Below are positions 1-8,073 of a stretch of 35,546 nucleotides of DNA, piece by piece; the first letter of the stretch is position 1, and the number at the start of each line of letters is the position of its first letter. The notes below the pieces were generated by a model that saw only the letters and a program-made list of their open reading frames with translations, did not search any database and was not told the origin of the DNA. The translations under genes and the position numbers were made by a program. The DNA lies in contig CALZKB010000031.1 of assembly GCA_945787575.1 (NCBI GenBank), positions 1 to 35,546 of the forward strand, written 5' to 3'. Origin of the DNA: Thermoanaerobaculia bacterium (GTDB lineage: Bacteria; Acidobacteriota; Thermoanaerobaculia; Multivoradales; JAHEKO01).

Positions 1-428
1 CCCTCTACGGCGAGCTGCATCGCTACATCCCCGTGCTGGCGAGCCGCAAGGGCTTCCGCGTCGGCGAGCTCGCCGTCGAGCATCACCCTCGGGTTCACGG
101 TGCGAGCAAGTACGGGTGGGATCGCTACTACAAGGGGATGCTCGACCTGATGACCGTGCTCTTCCTCACCCGATACACCCGGCGACCGCTCCATCTGTTC
201 GGGGCGATCGGACTCGGGTGCGTGGGGGTCGGTTTCGTTATCAACACCTACCTGGCCATTCGTTGGAGCCTCGGCGAGACGCTGTCGAATCGACCGCTCC
301 TCCTCCTCGGTATCCTGCTGATGCTGGTGGGAATCCAGGTTCTGACGACCGGTCTGATCGGCGAGATGATCACTTTCAAGAACTTCCGCCGCGAGGACAG
401 CTACAGCGTGAAGGAGCGGATCGAGTAG
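1..428 (+). CDS. Polyprenyl-phosphate glycosyltransferase, GT2 family (3' part only)
   Basis: This is the C-terminal part of a gene that begins before the window; the frame is open from base 3. The visible residues GELHRYIPVLA, followed shortly by VEHHPRVHGASKYG, are typical of the end of the catalytic domain of dolichol- or undecaprenyl-phosphate sugar transferases (DPM1/GtrB-like, GT2). Two hydrophobic segments follow, at about 184-260 and 292-370 in the DNA, matching the two C-terminal membrane helices of the GtrB/ArnC type. Such enzymes move a sugar from a nucleotide donor to a lipid phosphate on the inner face of the membrane. The next gene is also a glycosyltransferase and starts 6 nt after the stop, so this is probably a cell-envelope glycan cluster. 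The sugar cannot be told from the sequence. Confidence 0.85.
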   Translation, partial: LYGELHRYIPVLASRKGFRVGELAVEHHPRVHGASKYGWDRYYKGMLDLMTVLFLTRYTRRPLHLFGAIGLGCVGVGFVINTYLAIRWSLGETLSNRPLLLLGILLMLVGIQVLTTGLIGEMITFKNFRREDSYSVKERIE

Positions 429-434
429 CCCGCG

Positions 435-1643
435 GTGAACATCCTCTTCCTCACCCAGACGTTCCCCCGTACTCCCGTCGACACCTCAGGCCCCTTTATT
501 CGCGACCTCGCGAAGGGGCTCGTGGAGCACGGCGATGCGGTGACGGTGCTCACACCTCACGCCGAGGGCGTGGCACCGCGCTGGGAGGAGGGTGGCGTAG
601 ACGTTCGCTCGTTCCGGTACGCCCCCGAGGGAAGCGAGGTGCTCGGCTACAGCCGCAGCCTCAACGCCGACGAGAAGGTGCGGATCAAGGCTGGCCTGAT
701 CACGCCGCTCTATCTGAGGGGCGCCCGTCGCGCGGTCGCGACGGTGCTCGACGAAGGACCTTTCGAGATTCTCCAGGGCCATTGGGTCGTTCCCAACGGC
801 CTCGTCGCCGCGCGCTTCGCAGATCGTCTCGTGGTGGGCACCGGCCTTCACGGCAGCGACGTCTTCATGGCCGAGCGGCCGATCGTCCGCAGCCTCGTCG
901 GCCGAGCGCTCGGCAGATGCTCGTTCCTTACCGGCTGCTCTCAGGAGCTGGTGGCGCGGGTCTGCGCGCTCGGGTTCCCCGAGGAGCGGTCGCGGGTGAT
1001 CCCCTACGGGGTCGACATCGACGCCTTCAGTCCGGAGGGGAGCGACCGAACCGGGTGGCGCGAGAAGCTCTCGATCCCGGAGGATGCCGTGCTGCTGTTG
1101 TCGGTGGGGCGGATGGTGAGCAAGAAAGGCTACCAGGTCCTGCTGCCGATTCTGCCCGAGCTCCTCGAGCGCGAACCGGCACTCCATGTCGTGCTCGCGG
1201 GTGAGGGCGACCTACTGGACGATTTCAGGCGGCAAACGAGCGGTTGGGCTGATCGTGTCCACCTGCCAGGCATCGTCTTGCGCGACACCTTGCCGGACCT
1301 CTACCGCGCCGCCGATCTGTTCGTGCTCCCGGCGGTGCACGACGCCAAGGGCAATGTCGACGGTCTCCCGAACGTGATCTTGGAGGCTATGGCGAGCGGT
1401 CTGCCGGTCGTCGCTTCGGGAATCTCGGGCATCCCGCTGGCCATCACGGACGGCATACACGGACGGCTGGTCGAGGAACGGCAGCCAGTCCAGCTACTCG
1501 CGGCTCTCACCGAGCTCGTTCCCGATGCCGAGCGGCGAGTGGCGATGGGCCGAGAGGCGCGCGACAAGGCGGTCGCGGAGCTGACCTGGCGCGCCGTGGC
1601 GGGCCGCTACCGCGATGCCTACGAGGCGGCGCTTGCCCGATGA
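435..1643 (+). CDS. Glycosyltransferase family 4 protein
   Basis: A 402-residue GT-B fold glycosyltransferase. The N-terminal half has the Rossmann start NILFLTQTFPRTPVDTSGPF and a GTGLHGSDVF acceptor-side loop. The C-terminal half has LSVGRMVSKKGYQVLLPIL and, near residues 308-325, GLPNVILEAMASGLPVVAS. The latter holds the E(x7)E-type nucleotide-sugar site of GT4 enzymes. The length is normal for the family. The GTG start at 435 is the first usable codon after the preceding stop, and no clear Shine-Dalgarno sequence is present, so translation is probably coupled to the upstream gene. It overlaps the threonine synthase gene by ATGA. Likely role: a cytoplasmic, membrane-associated step in exopolysaccharide or lipid-linked glycan assembly; donor and acceptor unknown. 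Confidence 0.88.
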   Translation: MNILFLTQTFPRTPVDTSGPFIRDLAKGLVEHGDAVTVLTPHAEGVAPRWEEGGVDVRSFRYAPEGSEVLGYSRSLNADEKVRIKAGLITPLYLRGARRAVATVLDEGPFEILQGHWVVPNGLVAARFADRLVVGTGLHGSDVFMAERPIVRSLVGRALGRCSFLTGCSQELVARVCALGFPEERSRVIPYGVDIDAFSPEGSDRTGWREKLSIPEDAVLLLSVGRMVSKKGYQVLLPILPELLEREPALHVVLAGEGDLLDDFRRQTSGWADRVHLPGIVLRDTLPDLYRAADLFVLPAVHDAKGNVDGLPNVILEAMASGLPVVASGISGIPLAITDGIHGRLVEERQPVQLLAALTELVPDAERRVAMGREARDKAVAELTWRAVAGRYRDAYEAALAR

Positions 1644-2794
1644 AGGGCGACCTCGGCTCGTCGCTGGCCGCGCGGCTGGTGTGCTCTAGGACCGGCGAAA
1701 CCGCCCGCCTGGACCGGCCGGCCTTTCTTTCTCCGACCGGCGCGCCCTGGCTCGTCGAGTACGACCTCGACGGAGTCGACGGCGAGGAGCTACGCGCGGC
1801 GTGGGCTGGTCGGCCGTGCTCGATGTGGCGCTACCGCGAGCTTCTACCGCTCATCGCACACGAGCATCGGGTCGACCTCGGAGAGGGGGGCACGCCGCTA
1901 GTTCGCTTGCGTCGCACGGCTCCACCGGGCGTGGATGTGTGGGTCAAGGAGGAGGGGGGCAATCCGACGGGATCGTTCAAGGCTCGTGGCTTGTCGATGG
2001 CGGTCAACCGCGCCCGCGAGCTGGGGGCTCCCGGCGTGCAGATCCCCAGCGCCGGCAACGCCGCTCTTGCGATCGCCGCCTACGCCGCCGCGAGCGATCT
2101 TCCGGCGCGGGTCGCGCTGCCCGAGGACACCCCCGCCAAGATCGTGGAGCGCTGCAGGGAATACGGCGCGGAGGTGCTGACGGCACCCGGCACGCTGGTC
2201 GATGCTGGTCACCGGCTCGCGGAGAGAGACGACGGGTTTTTCAATCTCGCGACGATGAAGGAACCGTACCGGGCCGAGGGGAAGAAAACGATGGGACTCG
2301 AGCTCGCCGAGCAGTTCGGATGGGAGCTGCCCGACTGGATCGTCTATCCCACCGGAGGCGGTACCGGCATCATCGGCATGCATCGAGCCTTCGACCAGCT
2401 CGCACGGCTGGGATTGTTGAGCGGACGGCGGCCGCGCTTCGTGGCGGTTCAGGTGTCCGGCTGTGCACCGCTCGTGCGGGCGTTCGAGAAGGGCGACGCC
2501 GCGGCGGAGCCGTGGACCGATCCGCAGACGCGCGTCTGGGGGCTCAGGGTGCCGCGAGCGGTCGGTGATTTTCTCGTCCTCGATGCCGTCCGCGCCACCG
2601 GAGGGCTGGCGCTGGCGGTCGACGAGGGCGGATTGCCGACGGCCTGCAGGCGCTTGGCTGCCGGGGAGGGGATGCGCTTCGGTCCCGAGGGGGCGGCCTG
2701 CGCGCTCGCCATCGAGGAGCTAGCGAGTCGGGGGACGATCGAGCGAGGGCAGAGGGTCGTGCTCTTCCAGACCGGACATCCCGACAACTACTGA
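1640..2794 (+). CDS. thrC: Threonine synthase (PLP-dependent)
   Basis: A 384-residue fold-type II PLP enzyme. GEGGTPL (residues 81-87) is the usual threonine-synthase entry motif. NPTGSFKARG (108-117) carries the PLP lysine K114. PSAGNAALAIAAYAAASD and YPTGGGTGIIGM supply the substrate and phosphate-binding loops. Family role: converts O-phosphohomoserine to threonine and phosphate, the last step of threonine synthesis, in the cytoplasm. Its start overlaps the end of the glycosyltransferase gene (ATGA), and the next gene starts 2 nt after its stop, so it is co-transcribed with unrelated neighbours. The N-terminus has one cysteine (C15), not the pair seen in many relatives, so a zinc-ribbon cannot be claimed. 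Another PLP lyase (threonine dehydratase-like) is possible but less likely given GEGGTPL. Confidence 0.85.
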   Translation: MKGDLGSSLAARLVCSRTGETARLDRPAFLSPTGAPWLVEYDLDGVDGEELRAAWAGRPCSMWRYRELLPLIAHEHRVDLGEGGTPLVRLRRTAPPGVDVWVKEEGGNPTGSFKARGLSMAVNRARELGAPGVQIPSAGNAALAIAAYAAASDLPARVALPEDTPAKIVERCREYGAEVLTAPGTLVDAGHRLAERDDGFFNLATMKEPYRAEGKKTMGLELAEQFGWELPDWIVYPTGGGTGIIGMHRAFDQLARLGLLSGRRPRFVAVQVSGCAPLVRAFEKGDAAAEPWTDPQTRVWGLRVPRAVGDFLVLDAVRATGGLALAVDEGGLPTACRRLAAGEGMRFGPEGAACALAIEELASRGTIERGQRVVLFQTGHPDNY

Positions 2795-2796
2795 TC

Positions 2797-3738
2797 ATGC
2801 GAGACGCCTTCCAGGAGCTGGTCACGGCGATGGTGAACGCCGGCGATGCGACCGCCGTGGCGGCGATCGTCGGCTCGGGCGACTCGATCCTCGCCGAGGC
2901 TCGCGCCGGCTGGCGAGACGTCGAGCGCAGGGAGCGCCTCGGGCGTTGGGACCGTTTCGATCTGGCGTCGTTGACCAAGCCGTGGGTCGCGACCCTGGCG
3001 CTGAGGCTCGAGGGCGCTTTGCCGCTGGCGACCACCCTCGGCGAGGTCTGGCCCGCGACCCCGAAGCGCTGGCGCCGACGGTCGCTCGAGTCGTTGCTGC
3101 GACACCGCTCCGGACTACCCGCCTGGTGGCCGCTCTACCGCCTCGTCCGCGATCCCGTCAGAGCCGGGGAAAGGCTCTTGGCGACGGAAGAGCGCGCGCC
3201 GATTCCCACCTACAGCGACGTCGGATATCTGCTCTACGCGAGGGCTGCAGAGGCGGTGCTCGGCCGACCGGCCGAGGCGTTGCTGGAGAACCGAGTCACC
3301 CGGCCACTGGGAATCAAGACGGTCAGCGTCGATCCCGACCCGCGACGAGCGGTGTATTGCGCCCTCGATAACGGCCGCGAGGTCGAGCTGGCGAAGGAGC
3401 TTCGGATCGCGGTCGCTCATCGAGGACCTGTCGACCGGGGCATCGTTCAGGACGGCAATGCCCGGTTTCTGGGTGGCCTTGCCGGACACGCGGGGCTCTT
3501 CGGGTCTGCATACGCCGTCTGGCGGTTGGGCACCGAGTGGCTCGAGCCGGAGAGGCTATTGTCGATGGTCCAGGTGCGACGCGGGCTGGCCGGTGCCGGA
3601 CACTACCGGCTCGGCTGGTGGCGGCGAGACCCGCGTCGCCGCCGGGTGCTCGTCCTGCTCGCTCATCGCGCGGCAATCGACACCGATCTCGACCGCTGGC
3701 GAGCTCGGTTCCATCGCCTGGCTGTCGGTCGAAACTGA
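2797..3738 (+). CDS. Serine hydrolase, beta-lactamase/esterase superfamily, possibly inactive
   Basis: A 313-residue protein of the beta-lactamase-related family (PF00144 type). SLTK at residues 58-61 is the SxxK nucleophile motif, and HRSGLPAW near 103 is a family hallmark. YSDVGY (139-144) is the YxN-type motif with Asp in place of Asn. The region that normally carries the third motif (GHTGFTG or HxG/KTG, before the final strand) is missing: LGWW runs almost directly into VLVLLAHR. No signal peptide is visible, so it is probably cytoplasmic. ATG at 2797 lies 2 nt behind thrC. It could be a shortened, inactive or re-purposed homologue. The substrate is unknown. Confidence 0.75.
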   Translation: MRDAFQELVTAMVNAGDATAVAAIVGSGDSILAEARAGWRDVERRERLGRWDRFDLASLTKPWVATLALRLEGALPLATTLGEVWPATPKRWRRRSLESLLRHRSGLPAWWPLYRLVRDPVRAGERLLATEERAPIPTYSDVGYLLYARAAEAVLGRPAEALLENRVTRPLGIKTVSVDPDPRRAVYCALDNGREVELAKELRIAVAHRGPVDRGIVQDGNARFLGGLAGHAGLFGSAYAVWRLGTEWLEPERLLSMVQVRRGLAGAGHYRLGWWRRDPRRRRVLVLLAHRAAIDTDLDRWRARFHRLAVGRN

Positions 3739-3774
3739 AGTCTGAGCGACTGCTCGGCGTGGTAGAAAAGAGAC

Positions 3775-3788
3775 TCGAACGGGTTCGA
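3775..3788. promoter_or_regulatory. Perfect inverted repeat before the thiolase gene
   Basis: TCGAAC-GG-GTTCGA is a perfect 6-bp inverted repeat with a 2-bp centre, ending 26 bp before the thiolase start codon. Its size and place fit an operator for a dimeric repressor, but no regulator gene is adjacent and a chance palindrome is possible. Confidence 0.25.
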
Positions 3789-3814
3789 AAAACGAGCAGC
3801 AGGCGGAGGCGAAT

Positions 3815-4996
3815 ATGAGCGAGCAACTAGTCTTGGTTCACGGGGCGCGCACCCCGATGGGAGAGTTCGGAGGTTCTTTCGCGCGGACCTCGGCGCTCGA
3901 GCTCGGAGCACACGCGGCGAAGTCCGCTCTCGAGCGCAGCGGCTATGCCCCTGACGAGATCGATCACACCGTCGTCGGTAACGCGCTTCAGACATCCGCG
4001 GACGCGCTCTACGGGGCGCGTCACGTGGCACTCAAGGCCGGTGTCCCCATCGAGGTTCCCGCGCTGACGGTCAACCGTCTGTGCGGATCCGGTATCCAGT
4101 CGATCGTCTCCGGCGCCCACCTCATTTTGACCGGTGAGGCGACGACCTGTCTGGTGGGCGGAACGGAGAACATGAGCCAGGCCCCGCACTGCATCAGGGG
4201 TGCGCGCGCCGGCTTCAAGCTCGGTCAGGGCAAGCTCGAGGACCTGTTGATGGCGTCGCTCTACGACCCGTACTGCGGCTGCTTCATGGCTCAGACGAGC
4301 AACAACCTGGCCCGCGACTACGACATCTCGCGAGAAGAGCAGGACGGCTTCGCGCTGCTCAGTCAGCAACGGGCGGTCGCGGCGATCGAAGCGGGTCGAC
4401 TGGCCGAGGAGATCGCGCCGATCGAGGTCGGCAAGGGGAAGCGAGCGCGCGTCGTCAAGCGCGACGAGCATCCGCGCGCGGATACGACGGCGGAAGTGCT
4501 GGCCGGACTCCCGGTGGTCTTCGGAGACGACAGCTTCGTGACCGCCGGCAACGCCTCGGGCATCGTCGACGGCGCCGCCATGATGGTGCTGACGACGGCC
4601 TCGGCGGCCGCGGCACGATCTGTCGAGCCACTCGGCAGGATCCGATCCTGGTCGGTCGTCGGCGTCGATCCGTCGCGGATGGGAATCGGGCCGGCCCCGG
4701 CGATCCAGGCGGCCCTGGAAAAGGCGCGCATGAGCCTGGGCGACCTCGACCTCATCGAGATCAACGAGGCGTTCGCCGGTCAGATCCTGGCGGTCGTCAA
4801 AGAGCTCGATCTCGATTCCGACAAGCTCAACGTCAACGGCGGCGCTATCGCTCTCGGGCATCCCCTGGGGGCTACCGGCACGCGGATCGTGCTGACTCTG
4901 CTCATGGAGCTCAGACGGCGAGGAGGGGGTGTCGGTGTCGCCTCGGCTTGCATCGGCGGCGGTCAAGGAATCGCGATGATCGTCGAGACGGTCTAG
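3815..4996 (+). CDS. Acetyl-CoA acetyltransferase / 3-ketoacyl-CoA thiolase
   Basis: A 393-residue thiolase of normal length. The nucleophile C90 lies in NRLCGSGIQSI, the general-base H349 in GGAIALGHPLGATG, and the second catalytic cysteine C379 in SACIGGGQG. NEAFAGQ is also present. The enzyme condenses two acetyl-CoA or cleaves 3-ketoacyl-CoA in the cytoplasm; sequence alone does not separate the two roles. The ATG at 3815 follows a good ribosome-binding sequence (AGGCGGAGG) and a 76-bp gap, so it may have its own promoter. Two acyl-CoA dehydrogenases about 23 kb away suggest fatty-acid or branched-chain acyl-CoA oxidation, but no hydratase or hydroxyacyl dehydrogenase lies in this window. 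Confidence 0.93.
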   Translation: MSEQLVLVHGARTPMGEFGGSFARTSALELGAHAAKSALERSGYAPDEIDHTVVGNALQTSADALYGARHVALKAGVPIEVPALTVNRLCGSGIQSIVSGAHLILTGEATTCLVGGTENMSQAPHCIRGARAGFKLGQGKLEDLLMASLYDPYCGCFMAQTSNNLARDYDISREEQDGFALLSQQRAVAAIEAGRLAEEIAPIEVGKGKRARVVKRDEHPRADTTAEVLAGLPVVFGDDSFVTAGNASGIVDGAAMMVLTTASAAAARSVEPLGRIRSWSVVGVDPSRMGIGPAPAIQAALEKARMSLGDLDLIEINEAFAGQILAVVKELDLDSDKLNVNGGAIALGHPLGATGTRIVLTLLMELRRRGGGVGVASACIGGGQGIAMIVETV

Positions 4997-5007
4997 CCGG
5001 CCGGTCG

Positions 5008-7212
5008 CTACTCGACGGGGACGAGTGGCGATCGTCTTCGCCAGAGCCTCTTCTTCGGGGGTCGGGCCCTGCGCCGAAACAGGAACTGCTCGGCCCCGTC
5101 GCGACGGTGGGCGAGGCGCAAGCCAGACTCGACGTCGACCCAATGCTCGATCAACGAAGAGGGGCGAGCAGGTTCGAACGGACCGCGGGACGGTGCTGCT
5201 GCCCGCATGAACTCGGTCCAGATCGGAAGCGCCGCCTCGGCGCCGGAGAGGCCGAGCGAGCGATCGTCGTCGAGGCCGATCCAGACGGCCGCGACGACGC
5301 GGCCGGCGCCACCCGCGTACCAGGCGTCCCGCTCCTCGGAGGAGGTGCCGGTCTTCCCGAAGGCGGCGAGTGGCAGATCATCTCTCCTCAACAGGTCCCA
5401 GACCATGTAGCTGGCGGCGCTCGATGCCACGTGTCGGCTACCGCCGCCGCCGATGAGCCGCTGCCGGCCGCGCGGAGTCCAGGCCTTGCGTATCGCCTGC
5501 GGCCGGTGGACCTCCCCGCCGTTCAGGAACAGGCTGTACGCCGCGGCCAGTTCGAGGGGCGAGGTCTCGACGGCTCCCAGCACGAAGGCCGGTTGCACGT
5601 CGCGCGGGAGCTCGAGACCGGCTCGGCGCAGCCGGCGCGCCGTGGCGTCGAAACCGCAGTGACGGGCGATGCGGACGAGCGGAACGTTGAGCGATTGCGC
5701 GAGGGCTTGACGAACCGTGACCGTCCCTCGGAAAGTGCGGTCGGCGTTCAGCGGCTCCCAGGCGCCGCTCGGCAGAGCGATCGAGAGCGGCGTGTCGTGC
5801 ACCCGCCGGGAAGGGAACAGGGCGGACCGCGATCCACAGGAGTCGAGGGCCTCGAGAGCGACGAGCGGCTTTACTGTGGAGCCCGGCTGCCGCCGGCCGC
5901 GACGAGCGCGATCGAAGTCGCCAGGATGATCGGGGTCCCCCCCGACGTAGGCGAGAACGTCGCCGGTCGTGGCGTCGAGCGCCACGAGCGCAGCCGCCAG
6001 AGGCTTGTCGCGCAGAGACGGCCGACGTCGGCGTGCCGAGTCGAGCCCGCGGCGCACGGCGCTCTCCGCCGCCGCCTGGAGCTCGATGTCGAGAGTGGCT
6101 TCGATCACGATTCCGCGCCCTTCTTCGTGGTCGGCCTCGGAGGCGAGCCACCTCAAGTAGTGGGGCGCCGGAGGGCGTCGAACGACACCCGGCCTGGTCG
6201 GTGGAAGGGCTTGTCTCGCCCGTTCCAGCAGCTCCTTCGGTGCCCATTCGAGCTCTTCGAGGCGGCCGAGCACCAGCCGGTAACGTTCGGCCAGCCGTTC
6301 GGGGTGGCGCAAGGGAGAGAGTCGGTTGGGGCTCTGGACGAGGGCGGCGAGCGCCGCCGCTTGAGGGAGAGTGAGTCGCTCGGCGGCGACCGAATAGTAG
6401 GCCTGCGCCGCGGCTTCGATGCCGTAGAGGCTGATTCCATCCGTGTGTCCGTAGTAGACGGAGTTGAGGTAGCCCTCGAGGATCTCTTCCTTGGTGTGCT
6501 CGGCCTCCAGCGTGAGGGCGCGGAACGCTTCCGACGCCTTGCGACCGAGAGTGCGCTTCGAAGAAAGATCGCGGAGCTTGATCAACTGTTGAGTGATCGT
6601 GCTACCGCCCTGTACGACTTCGCCTGACCGGACGTTGGCCAGCAGAGCGCGAGCGACGGCTCTGCCGTCGACACCGTGATGATCGAAAAAGCGGGCGTCC
6701 TCGATGGCGAGCAGCGGTCGCCAGACGTGCACCGGCAACCGCTCGAGCGGCACCCAGGTAGCGACCGACCGGGGCTCGGTGAGACTCGTCGCCAACAGCT
6801 CCGGCTCGAGCTCGATCGCATCCTTCGATCGCTTCGAAGGCTTGGCGTCGGCGCCCGAGCGGTAGCCGACGATGCTGCCGTCGCTGCGCTCGAGCTCGAG
6901 TCCGAGGAGACGGGCGGGACGGCCGCGCGCTGGGCGTCGGAAGATCCAGAAGACGTCGTGACCCCAGAAGAACTCGCCGGGGGTCTCGGGGCGACGTCGG
7001 ACCCGTCCGTAGCCCATCCGCTCGAGCCGCGCCGCCAGTCCGATGGCGTCGACGCTGGATCCCAGAGCCGGCCTGTAAGGAGCGGCGTAGACCCGCACCT
7101 CGTTACGCCCGAGGGCGTCGCGGAGCGACCGCGCCGATGCGAGCGAGCAGCTCGACAGAGCGATGAGGGCGGCGCAGGCTGCTCGCCGCAAGGCAGGTCG
7201 GGCTCGATCCAT
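5008..7212 (-). CDS. Class A penicillin-binding protein (PBP1b type)
   Basis: A 734-residue bifunctional peptidoglycan synthase. After a short hydrophobic N-terminus, residues about 38-105 (VYAAPYRPALGSS through LERMGYGRV and GEFFWGHDVFWI) resemble the UB2H domain of PBP1b. The GT51 glycosyltransferase has catalytic E171 in AIEDARFFDHHG, then GGSTITQQL, and the second Glu region at KEEILEGYLNSVYYG. The transpeptidase has S445 in QPGSTVKP, SLN at 507-509 and KTG at 620-622. It polymerises and cross-links glycan strands outside the inner membrane. I start it at ATG 7212, not at earlier in-frame codons, because residues before it have no PBP character and would overlap radC. The N-terminus includes a lipobox-like LSSC (19-22), which is unusual for this class. 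It converges with the thiolase (11-bp gap) and diverges from radC. Confidence 0.93.
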   Translation of the reverse strand: MDRARPALRRAACAALIALSSCSLASARSLRDALGRNEVRVYAAPYRPALGSSVDAIGLAARLERMGYGRVRRRPETPGEFFWGHDVFWIFRRPARGRPARLLGLELERSDGSIVGYRSGADAKPSKRSKDAIELEPELLATSLTEPRSVATWVPLERLPVHVWRPLLAIEDARFFDHHGVDGRAVARALLANVRSGEVVQGGSTITQQLIKLRDLSSKRTLGRKASEAFRALTLEAEHTKEEILEGYLNSVYYGHTDGISLYGIEAAAQAYYSVAAERLTLPQAAALAALVQSPNRLSPLRHPERLAERYRLVLGRLEELEWAPKELLERARQALPPTRPGVVRRPPAPHYLRWLASEADHEEGRGIVIEATLDIELQAAAESAVRRGLDSARRRRPSLRDKPLAAALVALDATTGDVLAYVGGDPDHPGDFDRARRGRRQPGSTVKPLVALEALDSCGSRSALFPSRRVHDTPLSIALPSGAWEPLNADRTFRGTVTVRQALAQSLNVPLVRIARHCGFDATARRLRRAGLELPRDVQPAFVLGAVETSPLELAAAYSLFLNGGEVHRPQAIRKAWTPRGRQRLIGGGGSRHVASSAASYMVWDLLRRDDLPLAAFGKTGTSSEERDAWYAGGAGRVVAAVWIGLDDDRSLGLSGAEAALPIWTEFMRAAAPSRGPFEPARPSSLIEHWVDVESGLRLAHRRDGAEQFLFRRRARPPKKRLWRRRSPLVPVE

Positions 7213-7220
7213 GGCGGCCG

Positions 7221-7226
7221 ATTCTA
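7221..7226 (-). promoter_or_regulatory. -10-like hexamer just before the PBP start
   Basis: TAGAAT on the - strand ends 8 nt before the PBP ATG. A transcript started from it would have almost no 5' leader. No convincing -35 hexamer lies 17 nt upstream. Confidence 0.3.
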
Positions 7227-7314
7227 GCCGCGGCCCTTCGCTGCGATCTCGACCGACGCGACCGGGGCGTGTGCGAATGGGCCGTGCCCTTCCGTCTGGA
7301 GAGATGGAAGACCG

Positions 7315-8022
7315 ATGCCAGAAGACCGCACGAGCGCCGCACCTTCGACCTCGATTCGAGAGCTCTCCCCGGCGGAGCGTCCTCGCGAGCGCCTTCTCGC
7401 GCACGGCTCGCAGACGGCGAGTGACGCCGAGCTTGTAGCCATCTTGTTGAGAACCGGGCGCCCCGGCTATTCCGCCGTCGACGTTGCCCGCGAGCTGCTG
7501 AGCGAATGCGGGGGTCTCGTCGGCCTCTTGGGCGCCTTGCCCGAAAGCCTGCGTCGTCGCGGTCTCGGTCCGGCCAAGGCCTCCGCGCTGCTTGCCGCCG
7601 TCGAGGTGGGCCGGCGTCTGGCGAAGGCTCGACTCCCGTCCCGCCGTCCGCTCGATCGTCCGGAGTCGGTGGCGGAGTATTTGGTCCTGCGCTACTCGCG
7701 GAGAGACCAGGAGATCATGGGAGCGCTCTATCTCGACACCAGGCAGCGTCTGATCGGGGAGCGAGAGGTCTATCGAGGTACGCTCAATCGCGCCGCGGCC
7801 GAGCCCCGGTCGCTGTTGAAGTCCGGGCTGCTGCGCGACGCGGCGGGCCTCATCCTCTTCCACACCCATCCGAGCGGAGACCCGAGTCCGAGTCCCGAGG
7901 ACATCGCGTTCACTCGACGGATGGTCGAGGCGGGAGAGATCGTCGGTGTTCGACTGATCGATCATCTGATCCTCGGCGATTCGGGCCGTTGGGTATCGTT
8001 GAGGAAGCGGGGAGCGTGGTAG
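7315..8022 (+). CDS. radC: RadC-family JAB/MPN domain protein
   Basis: A 235-residue protein with the standard RadC layout. The N-terminal helix-hairpin-helix-like part begins IRELSPAERPRERLLAHG, with the typical SDAELVAILLRTG. The C-terminal MPN+ domain carries the JAMM zinc motif HTHPSGDPSPS (H183, H185, D189). The family was once linked to DNA repair, but this is not well supported; a metal-dependent hydrolase role is inferred from the JAMM residues, and the substrate is unknown. The gene diverges from the PBP gene across a 102-bp spacer and lies 51 bp ahead of metG on the same strand. ATG at 7315 follows GGAAG, a fair ribosome-binding sequence. Confidence 0.92.
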   Translation: MPEDRTSAAPSTSIRELSPAERPRERLLAHGSQTASDAELVAILLRTGRPGYSAVDVARELLSECGGLVGLLGALPESLRRRGLGPAKASALLAAVEVGRRLAKARLPSRRPLDRPESVAEYLVLRYSRRDQEIMGALYLDTRQRLIGEREVYRGTLNRAAAEPRSLLKSGLLRDAAGLILFHTHPSGDPSPSPEDIAFTRRMVEAGEIVGVRLIDHLILGDSGRWVSLRKRGAW

Positions 8023-8073
8023 CGTGACGCTCCCATTTCGAGCGGTGTCCTGCGACATTACCTACTCCGACCC

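Noticed and set aside
7213-8058. Long in-frame - strand extension of the PBP through radC
   Set aside because: The frame is open by GC bias, but the translation has no PBP or other recognisable character and lies antisense to a clear radC gene.
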